A DNA stretch of 64,000 nt from Papiliotrema nemorosa (Eukaryota > Basidiomycota > Tremellomycetes > Tremellales > Rhynchogastremaceae): the NCBI GenBank assembly GCA_032158125.1, contig JASKOT010000005.1, positions 1 to 64,000 on the forward strand. Direction: 5' to 3'. A program made the position numbers and the translations under genes. The notes below the pieces were generated by a model. The model ran no database searches. It saw nothing but the letters and a program-made list of their open reading frames with translations, and had not been told where the DNA came from. Positions 53,143-64,000 of this stretch are shown here, piece after piece; positions within the stretch are counted from its first letter, which is position 1; every line of letters begins with the position of its first letter.

Positions 53143-56100
53143 TCAAAAAGTCTCCGTTTCGTCTACTTCTTCCTACCCGTCAGCCCTTCCCATTTCGTTT
53201 CCGACCTCGAGACGCACCTCTACCGGTCTAGCAGGACTCGGACTGGCCGGTCCATATGCCTCATTTCCCATTTCATGCGCACCACCGTTTGCTGGAGACT
53301 TGTGCGCGACTTCAAGCTCACCCATCAACCTCTTGATCGTCCTTCACATTAGCCCATTGCCTTTACCAGACCGGCCCCAGCAAATGTTGACGGGAATGAG
53401 AGGAAGGTAAGACCCACGCTTCAAGTTGAGACGTCTTGGCATTGTGCGCTTGGTGCAACTTCGCAAAGCTATCAGGGGAAGAAGGGTCCGATTTAGAAGG
53501 AGGAGACATGGGTGGGGTTCTAGCGGACAATTTGGCTAGAGCAGTTTGCTTGGCCACTTTCTCGTCCTGTTCATCAGCCCCATCCCGGAAAGGACAACAC
53601 CTCGACCTCGACATATGTGCAAGGTGTGAGAAATGTCGGAGAGGGCACAAAAGGGATCAACATACCTCGAGTTGACCCTGCAAGGCCTTCAGATCCGCCG
53701 ATAATCTCTCCATCTCCCTCGCATGGCCCTCCTTGAGCTGACTCTCCTGTTCTGCCCGTTCGTTTTGGATCTTCTCCATATCTGCCGAATGGCCCTCTTG
53801 CATTCCTTTCAGAGTAGCTTCGAAAGATTGTCGGTTCATCGAGAGCATCTGAATGTCAGCGACACGCACCTCGTCCCCCATATCCGGCACCTCGTTGGGC
53901 GTCATTGACCGAAACGCAAACTTACTTCAGTATGACCCTCCAGTTCACCTTTGAGATCATCGATAATCTTCTTCAACTTATCCACCTCGACATCATCCCC
54001 CTTGTTCGTCTTCCCCTCTTGAGCAACGCTGACATCTTGCAGCTCCTTCTTCACGCGCTCAAGATCCCTCTTCGCATCTTCCATCTCCCTTTGCGCACTT
54101 GCCATCTCACCCTGCATCTTCTCGGCGGCCTCTTCAGCCGTATTGCGCGCCTTGACAGCTTCCTCCAAACCCTTCGATCCAGCCTCGGCAGACTCTTGAA
54201 GAGCCGCAAGTTGGTCTTGCAAGCCTTTGACCTTCATCTCGTACTCGGCATTGGAGTGAGCCACCAATGTGGCCTGTTCAGCTTTGAGAGATTCCATCTC
54301 TGCGGCGTGGGCAGTGGTGAATTGTTGATGCGTCGCCTGCAGAGATTCCCTGATCTCGGTCAACTCTTTGACATGCGCTTCAGAGGTCGACCGCTGATGA
54401 GTCAATGATTGTCATGCTTCTTGGGGAGTATGATGATGACCCACCTTGTCAGCCTCTAACTGCGCAATAACTTTCTCGTGATCGTCCTTCATCCCGTCTC
54501 TGGCTGCTGTGGATTCCAGATGGGATCGCTTGACGTCTTCCAATTCCATCTTGACCTTCTCTAGGTCACTTTGCATCTCCTTCAAAGCATTTTCTCTTTC
54601 TTGCAAAGACGTCCTGGCTTCTTCTAGAGCGGAAGTATCGGAAGTCGAGCTGGCTCTCACGCTGTGCAGCTCTTCCTGCAACTTTTTTTTCTCCTCGTTT
54701 GCCTTCTCAAGCTCAGCGGCCGTACTGTCGAGCGATGCCTGGGTTCCTTCCAGAACAGAACTATGCGAGACAACCTTGGCTTTGACATCCTCCACTTCTG
54801 CCCGCAGGTCCTCTTGCTCCTTTCTGGCCCCTTCGAGCTCCCGTATACTCTCCTCGAGCATTCTCTTCGTCTCTTCCACATTCGCCGTATCCGAGGTCAA
54901 GCTCGCTTTCATCGCTTCCACTTCCGTTTGCGACTCTTCCATCTCCGCCTTGGCCTTTTCCAGCTCGGCTTCTTTCTCCTTCAGAGCAGTTTGAGCCTGC
55001 TCCAACGATTTCTTGGTCTCTTCCAAAGCTAGACCATGCGAGTTTGAGCCAGCTTTGACACCCTCCAGCTCAGCTTCGAGCGCGGCAATCTTCTTCTCTC
55101 TCTCTTCGAATACCTTCTGCGCTTCGGCCAGAGATGCCTCATGGTCCGTCCGAGCTTGCTGATGCTCTTTCTGCAGTTCATCGAGAGCTTGTTCGTTGGC
55201 AGTTAACGTTGAGAGCAGTTCAGCATGTGTCGCTTGGAGCTGATCGTGGGAATCCTTCAATGCCTAAGTCATATCAGCGCTCGTCGACCAATACAGCTCA
55301 ACAGTAATAACTCACCTTGAGTTCGTCCTGGTGAGACGCAAGCGCACCGTGAGATGCCTCTTGTTCCTGATCCAGCTTCTTCGCTTTCGCCGAATGATCC
55401 TCCAACTGCGCTTTGAGAGCCTACAGTCAGTCGCCTTGCCCATCTGCTACGGCTAATCTCACCTCGACCTCTTTAGCATGCTCAGTCGCAGCATCTTCAC
55501 GTTCCGCTCGAACGTTTTCCACTTCCTCCTGCGCCACCTTCGCCCTCTCTTCGATTTCTCGCATCTTCCCATTCATCTCTTCTCTCACCGCTTCCAGCTG
55601 TAAAGCCTTATCTGCTCCATCTGCCGAAGCTTTCTGAAGACGATCAAGTTGTTCTTGAAGCGCTTTAGAGTTTTCTTCGTGCTGTCGTATGAGGCTGGAT
55701 CGATCTTCGAACTGCTTTTCGAGATCGGCATGAGCTTTTCTCGATTCTTCCAAAGCTGCCGAGTCGTGCTGCGAGCTTGCTTTGGCCTGCTCAAGCTCCG
55801 CGCGGAGGGATTCCAACGCTTCATTGGTGCTTGTAGAGCGGGATTCGGCCTTGGAGGCCTGCTTCGTCGCTGCCTCAAGCTCCGACTGCAGCTTGTCCTT
55901 CTCATTCGACAACCTATGATCAGCACATGACCATACAAGATATAGACCAAGACGTACTCTGCGATCTTTGACTCCATGTCCTGCCTCAACAGATTGTGTT
56001 CTTCCTTCGCTGCAGAGAGTCTCTCATCATGCACCGCTTGCACTTCCATACCCTACAAGTCAGCATCCATGCGGAATGTAGCGCAGTTATTAGCTCACTC

Positions 56101-57772
56101 GATCCTGTGAATCAGCAGCGGAACCCTGTTTGGCCTCTTCGAGATCCTTCCTCAATTGCTCGACCGCATCCGCATGGCTATCTATCAGCTTTCCTACCCA
56201 TGTATCAGCCATACAGCTGATTCGTACCTTTTTTCCAAGTCTTCTCTATCCTTGATGAGAGTCTGCACTTTCTGCTCATACTCCGCTACACCCTCTTCCA
56301 GCTTTTTCTCGAGTTCCTCAATCCGACCCTGCTTGTTAGGTTCAATCCATAACAGCCATACGAGTCGCGGGTCAAGATGACACCTACCCGAAGTTCAGCT
56401 TCCTTCTCATCTGATCCTGCCGCCGCTGCGGGCCGAGTCCCAGGGGTCCGAGTCACCGTAGTAGGCGCAAGACTTGCTCTCGCTCCTACTCTCGCCGTAC
56501 CCGAAACGGTGCTCACTCTAGGTGCCGTAGCTGGCTTCCCAACTTGCCCACTAACGGTCGATGTCCTACCAGCCACCTTGGGGGGTCCCATGGTTCCTGC
56601 AATACTCTGTCTAGCGCTAGAAGTCGACGGCGTAGGCGAAGTCACCGTGGACGGTCGAGCGGTTCTAGCCGTCGTGCCGGCAGTAGAAGTTCGCGATGTC
56701 GTAGGAGCCACACTGGCTCGTGGTCTCACTCCTGCAGTCGCAGATGTCGTAGACGCACCGACAGCCTTTGTGCCGGACGTCGAAGCGGACAAGGTGGACG
56801 GTCGTGGTCGAGCAGCAGTTGTGGAAGTAGCCGTAGACGTGGAGGTAGGGGTAGGTCGAGAAGTAGACCCGGCCAGACTTGCCCTTGCACTAGCAGCAGT
56901 AGGAACGGGCGGTTTCGTCGTGCCGGATCGGGATGAAGGGACGGAAGGTTTAGATTGTGGGGTGGCAGATGCTGCTAAGCTCGCTCGAGCGGAAGGAACC
57001 GGCGGTTTGGTCGTGGACCCGCGAAGAGAGGGCGTGGTGGTGGTCGGTCGAGTGGTGGAATTTGCAGCTGAAGTTGTAGTTCGGGAAGGGACGAATGGGA
57101 CTCGTTTGGTCGTTCCAGCAGTGACTCGAGCTGTGGGTTTGGCGGTGGTCGAGGAAGGTGTTGGTGCTTGGGTAGGCGGGGTAGGCTTAGGCGATCCAGC
57201 TGTGGGGTCAGCTCGTACCAGCAAAAGAGCATAAGAGTGAAACGTCCGTCCGACCGCTCACTCTACACGAGAGTGCGCCAGAGGAGGAGGTAAGACAGGT
57301 GTCCACTCACCACCGAACACACCCGACTTGAGGACCTCCTTGACTCCTCCAACTGAAGCCCTCGCTTGGACCTTGAGAGACCCAGCAGCCCCCTTTGTCT
57401 GTTCCTCTCCAGAGGCAGGACCATCTTCCTCCTCTTGAGCGTCGAGTACTTCCGCCCCATCTACTTGAGGAGTTCCATTCTCGTCGGCTTTGTCTGTCAA
57501 GTCTTGTTGCCCCGATTCGGTCGAGGCATCATTCAACCCTCCTACAACTGCCGACCCTGTAGCGTGTTGAGCGTGGCCCGACTCCTTGTCAAGTAGAACT
57601 CACCATTAACATCATCCTGCTCGTCAATAGCGCTGTCTACACCTTCTTCACGTTGTACTGTGTCGTCCTCATGGTGCTCGTGCTCTTGATGGTGCTCGTC
57701 CTGGTCCTGGTTGAAAGTGTCCATCTGGATACCTTTCGACTCGTCCCCAAGGGGCGGAGCAAGTTCAGCCAT
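53143..57772 (-). CDS. long coiled-coil protein with basic Ala/Ser/Thr-rich N-terminal region
   Basis: From 57772 (MAELAPPLGDESKGIQMDTF) an acidic His/Gln-rich leader is followed by an Ala/Ser/Thr/Pro-rich basic region with repeated TTKPPVPSARASLA-like units (56400-57200) and then about 900 residues of heptad coiled coil (53657-56300; for example SLEQAQTALKEKEAELEKAK). The 3' end was rebuilt by frame: KLHQAHNAKTSQLEA joins through GTGGGT...GTGAAG to TIKRLMGELEVAHKSPANGG, then through GTAGAG...GGGTAG to EEVDETETF, stop at 53143. A shorter form would stop at 53363. The layout (basic low-complexity head, coiled coil, acidic EEVDETETF tail) recalls microtubule plus-end or tethering proteins, but no CAP-Gly or motor domain is visible. 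Product is probably structural. Confidence 0.75.
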
Positions 57773-58309
57773 GACTCCTCCCAATTGGTCCTTCAGAAGG
57801 CCCAGAGAACAGCGGATGCGTGCTTGACTTGTTGTAGAGTCCAAGTGGGGTCGATGTTTGGGTAAGAAGCAACAATGGACAAAGGTCGAAACGCGCGCTT
57901 TGACTTTTATTCCGAGCTCGCGTTGAAACACCCAAACACATCCCATTGGGGCAACTTTTCGACACAGCCTCGTTGATGTCTATGCATGGGCAAGGTGACG
58001 AGAAGGTCATGGACAGGTGCAGAGATTTCATTTGCATAGAGGGGTATATTCTACCATGTTGGCAGATTGGAGAGTATATCAAGGGAAACGGACAACAAGA
58101 GAGATCCGAGCGAAAGGAGGTCGCAGCACCAGGCTGTTACTCCACTCTGGCTGAATCTCCCCGTGAGAATTACTCGGTCGATGTGATACAATGTACCACA
58201 TCGGCGAGCGAGGAAGTCGAAAATAGAGAATGTAAAAGTCGAATATTGCGGGACAACAGAAAAGTCCAATCTCCACCTTGTTCCTACTTTTCGGCCAAGC
58301 TCAAAACAC
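57773..58309. other. intergenic, coiled-coil gene promoter and GH128 3' side
   Basis: About 540 bases. A plus-strand ORF of 129 codons (57946-58335) runs into the antisense of the GH128 gene and has no motif. No gene was recognised. Confidence 0.4.
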
Positions 58310-59601
58310 CTAGTGGTACTTTGAGATGGCGTTGAGGTAGGTCTGACCCGACTCGGTCAATTGACCGTTGCTCCATGGTGGCCAGACGTTTCCAAGACCC
58401 ATACCCTCAGACATGGAGTAGGCCATGACTCGGGAGTCGTTCTCGAGGAGGTCGACAATGTCGTTGATGAATTGGTTGATTTGACCTTGGTCAGACGAAG
58501 GAGTGAATCCATTCTGGTCGTCGACGCAGGCAAACTGAGGATTAGCATGGAATCCCATTGATGAGGCGCATATGCTCACCTCGGTGACCCAAATGGGCTT
58601 TCCGTATGTGTTCCAGTAGTGGTCAATGTCCTTCCTGGCACCATCCATGTCGAGCTTGTTGATGTGGATCGAGGTGATGTCCCACATGTTGGAGTCTCCA
58701 ATGGCATTTCGGAAGGGGGTCAACCAATCCTCATCGGCCTGCTTGCACATTCCGGGAGAGATCAAGAGAGCACCCTTGTTTCGCCAAGGAGCAATGAGCG
58801 AGTTCCACAGAGGAGCCGCGACGTAAGGGTCGATGGCCGACGACATGGGTGGGGAGCAATCGGGCTCGTAGAAACCTTGAACGTATTGAGGGTTCCAATC
58901 GATGTTTTGGAAGTTCCACAATCGGGAAGCGTCTTGTTCACCTTGTTGACCGTTACCCCAGACGGTGGGGACAAAGATGTGCGACGTGTCGTCGGTGTCC
59001 CGGGTGGATCCATAGTTCCAGAACCAAGAGATGTGCGAGCCAAACGCGGCGAGGGTGTCGGTTCCGGAGGCACCAGCTTTGATACCGTTGGGAGTGAGAC
59101 CACCGGTAGAGGTGGATCCTCCGCCGTTATTGGAAGAAGCGGCGGAAGATTGAGCAGGGGCAGCGGCAGACGAAGGTGCGGCGCTCTGGTCATTAGCACA
59201 AGTCATCAAGCAGTGTCAATGCTTACCGAAGGTGCGACCCAGTTTTGTCCACCGGCGGCAGAGGTGGCGATGCTAGTCACAGCAGCTGCAGCGCTCGACA
59301 CTGCCGAGGAAGCAGCGACAGACGAGGTGGCGGGGGAAGTCGAGTTGGCCGATTGAGAAGGGGTAAAAGGTTGTCCCTTGACCCTACATCCGTTGGCTCC
59401 TCGCTTGACTTTTCTCATGGCTTTGGGGTGTTGAGCAGCCAGTTCTTCATGACGAGCATAGTTTTTGGCGATTTCTTCCGAGGCTCGAATATGTTGAGCG
59501 TGTCGGTTGATGTTTCGTCGACCGGCTTGACCGTGTTCTCGGGCGTCGGTGAGTGGAGCGGCGAGAAGGGCCAAGAGGGGGAGGAGGGTGGTCAACTGCA
59601 T
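58310..59601 (-). CDS. secreted GH128-type beta-1,3-glucanase (Asl1-like)
   Basis: Starts at 59601 with a signal peptide (MQLTTLLPLLALLAAPLTDA), followed by a basic pro-region, a Ser/Ala/Thr linker likely O-glycosylated, and after an intron at about 59225 the catalytic domain: LAAFGSHISWFWNYGSTRDT, HIFVPTVWGNGQQ, GFYEPDCSPP with a catalytic-type Glu, PLWNSLIAPWRNKGALLISP, WDITSIHINKLDMDG, YGKPIWVTEFACV with the nucleophile Glu split by an intron (gtgagc...ctcag), RVMAYSMSEGMGLGNVWPPW. This is the glycosyl hydrolase catalytic core family (GH128), which acts on beta-1,3-glucan in fungal walls, here probably in wall remodelling. The long-leader alternative start at 59829 would destroy the signal peptide. 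Confidence 0.9.
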
Positions 59602-61882
59602 GGCGGTAGTGAGTGTGGTGGTAAAGAGTGTCGAGTAGAGTCTGGTAGAGTCAGATGGAGCACACAAGGGGTGCGTGATAGAGGTGAGGAAGGGGAGATG
59701 ATCAATAATGAGGAGATGGCAAGGTGGAAAGGGGTGTTTGATGCTGATCGAGGAAGGGTCATATAGTCCCGCACAACCCAAGCACAAAGCGCAAACAGCG
59801 ACCTTCCCTAGGTAATCGATCACGACCAACCCGATGAGGCATCACAGGGAGACCGCAACATCATGGCGCACAAGCAACCACCTCACACATCTCCACACTT
59901 GAGCAGACGAAAAGAGGAGACGAAACAAAGGAGGGGCATAGAGGGAAGGGGGTCAAAGCACGTTTTTCCCAAGAGAGTCAACTCACCAGGCGCAAAAGTT
60001 TCGTCTCTTTTCTGTCTTTACTCCGTCCAGCCAGTGGTCGAATCAAAGTGAGTCAAGTGTCGAGTTTGTTGCCTGTGTCGGTGTGAGTGTCGGTGGGTGT
60101 CGAGGACCTGGGTGAGTTTATGTAGAGATGGGATTCGATGCGAAGAAGAAAAGGGGGGGGGGGCTTGAGAAGGGGGGTGGAATGTTGATTTGTTTTCTTC
60201 AGCCCAACACGCGTCACGCTCAGACCCCCCTTATGGTGGGTGGCAAATTTCAGGGTCTCTCTAAAGGGGTGCCTCGTTTTGTCGCGTCAAAAGGGGTATA
60301 CCCCCTCGTTTCATGTGATGGAATTTGCCACTTTGGGTACTCTTGGGTGGCGAAATGGTCTAGAATGTGATATGGTCCAGACTTTGGTAGGGACCGTGCA
60401 GGGGGATTCGATCATCTTCTCGGATGACTGTGGATGACTTGGGATGACTTGGCGGTGAGTCACAGAGGGACCAGGAAGGGGCATGACGAACAAAAGGGTG
60501 GATTTGAGCAATGGCTGAGACATGCTCAGACGCACTGTGACGAAGCTATGGTACGCTGGTTTTGTGAACAACGAGGACGCATGTAATTTTCATCAACTGT
60601 GATAACCTCACTGCTGTGGGCCACTATCGCCCATGTCCTGCAGCGATATGGACTACAGAGAGGGACTGCAGATCATGATGGACAATTAAGGTCTTTTCGG
60701 CTCTTTTTGGGGTTTGCACAGCACAGAAGCAACAAGGAGCGCAGACAACAGGCAAAAGACCAGGTAGTGGACAAACAGGTGGTGACTCGTGTCATGGAAT
60801 CATCCACCCTCGGTCAAGTGGGGGTTAACATGAGTGAGAGCCGTTCTCGAACTCTGCTGTAAGATCGACAATTAGGGTGAGTGTCCGAACAGCACCCTCC
60901 CTGGATCGATCTAGATCCCATGCTGGCATCCGAGGTGGATGCGCGCGAACCCTCATTCCAGTGACCATGGTCATTAGCGACCCCGAAAAACCAATGATCA
61001 GCAATGCCCCGCTCAATCCCCCTTCAAGCGAGATCTCACAGCTCATCGCAGTCAAACGTACAGAGCTGCTGCGGGAACACCATGTAGCATGCATGCGATC
61101 AGAGATATAGTGACAACAGAATATGAGGGTAGGCATCATCGCTTCGGACATCTGCCACAAGGGTCCTATTCTTCACCTCCGCCCGCCCCGTTGTAAGGCC
61201 GCATGTCTGGACCTGGTAACGGCGGACAAAGCTGTAGACGGTCAGAGGGGGGATCATATGGGCCCGACATCGAGTAGGTGGAATAGCGAAGACGGGAGTG
61301 ATAGGGGAGAGTGGAGGCAGAAAAAGGCCAGAAAAATACAACCAAATAGATCTATAGCGAACGGGCATCGAGTCCAAAGTAGAGGGGTGAGACGATGTTT
61401 TGTCGTAGATGTAGAGAGATATAACAACATACAGAGAAACCGAAAAGACACGAGTGGTGAACCGGGTGGACCATGACGATCCGAATTGAGAAAGGTAAGC
61501 CGGAGCGTCCCGAGGGATATTTAAGTCCATGGTTGTACGCTTCGGGGTAAGGGGAGTGATGGGAAGACATCGGCAGCGGGGACTGATACAGGTAGCCCAT
61601 AGACGAGGAACGTCGCGAGGCGAGTGGAGGGGGATGTAACTGGAGAAATCCGAATCCATAAACCGAATGAGCCCAACATGAGAGGTGGATCTATCGAGAG
61701 TCACTGTCAGACCGAATGGCGATGTCGACTGCATCGTGTTGAGCAGTGGAATATGCACATGAAAAGCCGAAAAGAGATGACATTGTCGAAGAGCAACCAG
61801 TCACGGTTGCCTTTGACAAGTCACCATCTGTGGTTGATTGACAACGGTGTCAATGCTGTTTTGATGAAATCGCCCTGTCAGA
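59602..61882. other. 2.3 kb intergenic region between GH128 and ATG1
   Basis: The longest gene-free stretch in the core part. Near the GH128 start lies a CT/GA-rich 5' leader; at 60153-60163 is a run of 11 G. A minus-strand ORF of 219 codons at 61099-61758 has no family motif and odd composition (Pro/Ser/Arg/Tyr-rich), so it is not called. The region may hold long UTRs or an undetected non-coding transcript. No repeat family was recognised. Confidence 0.5.
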
Positions 61883-64000
61883 TCACCTTTGTAATATGGC
61901 GGCGTTGGCACTGATCGTGGAGGTGTTGGCGGCGTCGGACGGTTCCATCTTTCGTTTTAACTCGGCCAACCTAGCCTGGACAGGTTGAATGACTGTGAGT
62001 CAGTTTCCGGATGTGTGATTGTGAGGTACACTTACATCGCTCGATAGCCGCTCGATCTTCCTCCCTGACTTGGCCGCCATCATACATGACGTCGTCCAGT
62101 AGTGTCTGCAACAACCAGATAGCATTTTCATATGTGCTCTCAGCGACGGTATATTCGCCAGCAAGTTCAGCCATGGCTCCCTGCCGCGACTGATGCGTCA
62201 GCCTGGGACACATGAGGGTCAGACGCTACTCACAGCATCTAGGGCACGATCATGGATGAGCTTCTCAACAAAGGGGAGTTCTTCCGCACTCTTCGATTTC
62301 GCGAACTCTGCCTTCTCAAAGCACTCGTTGAACCTCGCCCGAAGCCATTGCACCACTGTGCTGTCAGCTAGCTCCAAAGACAGAGCAGTAGACTCACTCT
62401 CGTTGAGCTCTTGACTTGATCCTCCGATGGCATGCGCTCGGTCGCTCGTCCAATACTCTTGAATAGTTCGAATCCCCTTGACGATAAACGTCAGAGATTT
62501 GTAGAGCAAGTTTGTCGCTTCTCCCGCGAGGACCTCTTGTTGTCTCAGGATGAACACTTCCGAGTTGACACTGCTACTGCTTGATCTTCGGTGGGGCGTG
62601 CCGGTGCCAGTGTTGCTCTGTGCCGAAGCGCCAAGTTGCTGCCACATACTCAGCCTCGCATCGGCAAGCTCGAACAGGGCGAATGCTTTTCGTGCTACAT
62701 CTTCCACATCTCGAAGCAGCTTCTCCTCCGTGTTATCCATTTCGCCAGTTCGAATAATGGTGGGTCGACGCGTGGATCCCGACGTAGCTCGGTTGATGAC
62801 GTTGGTAGCCGCATTCGCAGAGGTCCCAATGAGTCGCAAAGCAGTATTGGTGAGCGCTCGAGCTAGCGTGCCCGTCTGTAGCGATGAGGGGGATGATCCA
62901 TAGCGGGTAAGTCCATCGTAGATCTGAGCGGGCGGGAAAACGTTCAGACTGGAAGGTATCGATGGGTTTCGCCCTATTTGAACAGGTGTCCCCGATCCTT
63001 GCCTCGACACTGGAGGAATAGCGAATGGCGGGGTGGATGACAGGCCGAACGGGGGAGAATAGGACATTGGGACTACCGCATTCTGGTTACCTATTATCCG
63101 AGGAGAGGTAGAGGTAGATGTGGTGGAGGGTGGAGTCGGACCGGCAGGCTTGAAAGCAGATACAGGTCGGCTAACTACGCTGGTTCGAGAACTCGGTCGT
63201 CTTGACAACAGCGAAGCAGGCTTTCTCGCGGCTTGATCAACTTCTGCAAAAGTCAGTCGTACACCCCAGGCGCGCTCGCGACACGCACCATCGGCCAAGG
63301 CATTGACTTCCACGTTCCTCTTCTCGATGACAACATACTCTCGTCCTACGATCGAGTCGTCACCCTCCAAGGCACTTTCATCTTTGCCAGTGCTGGTCAT
63401 GGTGATAGGAGGGGTGGCAGCCAGGGGTGATCCCTCGCCCAATACGCGATTGCGGTGAGTCAGTGGAGGATTGTTGCTGCTGGGTGTAATGGGCTGGGCT
63501 TCTTCGACCGATGCGGGCTCTCTGCCCGAGTACCGACGGATGGGTTGCGAGCCAGCCGATCTGATGGGTCGAGGATTGCTCTGCGTTTCGGCCGATGGAG
63601 TCACAGCCACAGGCAGAATATTACTAGATGGCGAGTCGACTTGGGCAGGCGGGGGAGTAGTATCATCCTGCACATAGTATTTTGGCATGGTCCTCCGGAT
63701 GGGGACTGGGCGCAAGACGGACGGCTGCACTGGCATCGGAGTCGTTTCTGACCGTCGTGGCTCGAGATCAGGCCGGAGTCGCGCAGGTTGCGGGTTCAGA
63801 GCAGTGTCGGTAGAAATTGGTTGTGGAGCATGAGTTGGTACAGGTTTGGACGCCTCCTCCGCCACTTCGACCAGCTCCTGAATTCTTCTGAAGCCATCCA
63901 TACTCGAGCTGTCTGTCGAGATTTCGAGATCCATCGAGTCTTCCGTCGAGTGAGATTCGATCATATGGGACTCCCAGATGGCTCGACTGCCGAAGAATGC
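61883..64000 (-). CDS. ATG1: Atg1 autophagy serine/threonine kinase, C-terminal part (5' end outside window)
   Basis: The frame enters from the right edge reading FFGSRAIWESH, the end of the kinase C-lobe/linker, so the N-terminal kinase domain lies beyond 64000. Then a long Ser/Pro-rich linker with YVVIEKRNVEVNALAD, the conserved Atg1 sequence before the tail, and an early-autophagy-targeting C-terminal helical (MIT-like) domain: DVEDVARKAFALFELADARL, ILRQQEVLAGEATNLLYKSL, WLRARFNECFEKAEF, QGAMAELAGEYTVAESTYEN, AIWLLQTLLDDVMYDG, ending after an intron (gtaagt...tccag) in ARLAELKRKMEPSDAANTST, stop at 61883. Atg1 binds Atg13 through this domain and starts autophagosome formation. No damage is seen. 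Confidence 0.88.

Noticed and set aside
52811..53410. 199-codon plus-strand ORF
   Set aside because: It overlaps the reconstructed 3' exons of the coiled-coil gene on the minus strand and has no family motif of its own.
56377..57234. 285-codon plus-strand ORF rich in Val/Gly/Ala
   Set aside because: It is the antisense of the Ala/Ser/Thr-rich exon of the coiled-coil gene; low-complexity GC-rich exons often stay open on both strands.
61099..61758. 219-codon minus-strand ORF
   Set aside because: No domain, odd composition, no splice context; it probably lies in non-coding sequence between GH128 and ATG1.

Overview
The window looks like the left end of a chromosome of a basidiomycete yeast, most likely a tremellomycete of the Cryptococcus/Kwoniella type. 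It opens with C-rich telomeric repeats (CCCTAA with 3-5 C, i.e. TTAGGGG(G) read outward). Genes are dense, on both strands, and cut by many 35-60 nt introns with GTRNGY...YAG ends. The species assignment is inference from these traits and from gene content. Exon junctions were worked out by eye from reading frame, splice sites and family motifs, so most multi-exon genes are given as spans.

From 0 to about 13 kb lies a telomere-proximal accessory segment. It holds a small secreted Cys-rich precursor, a secreted multi-exon protein of an uncharacterised fungal family, a secreted M24-type peptidase homologue, an aldo-keto reductase, a CutC-like copper homeostasis protein, a broken sugar transporter, a large membrane protein and an AKR7-type reductase.

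From about 14 to 35.5 kb is what looks like a metabolic gene cluster. It contains a sugar transporter, a sorbitol/xylitol-type Zn dehydrogenase, a short-chain dehydrogenase diverging from a phytanoyl-CoA-dioxygenase-like enzyme, a Zn2Cys6 regulator, two paralogous isopenicillin-N-synthase-like 2-oxoglutarate oxygenases, a truncated HpcH/HpaI aldolase, a ZIP transporter, a Dal5-like permease and another aldo-keto reductase. Short TTCGG/CCGAA motifs are strongly clustered in front of the transporter, both dehydrogenases and PhyH, the regulator itself, both oxygenases and the Dal5-like permease. In three of these promoters the motif forms the same direct repeat TTCGG-N4-TTCGG. This suggests an autoregulated pathway-specific regulon and is the most interesting observation in the window.

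A ferric reductase and a GLUT-like transporter follow (36-40.2 kb). Next come three related hypothetical genes in tandem (40.3-44.6 kb) and a poorly defined stretch to about 46.6 kb. From 46.6 kb on the content is conserved core genome: an Eaf7-like NuA4 subunit, UDP-glucose dehydrogenase, an Mpv17/Sym1 protein, a long coiled-coil protein, a GH128 glucanase and the C-terminal part of the autophagy kinase Atg1, cut by the window end. The subtelomere/core boundary therefore lies near 45-46.6 kb.

No tRNA, rRNA, CRISPR or intact transposon was recognised.
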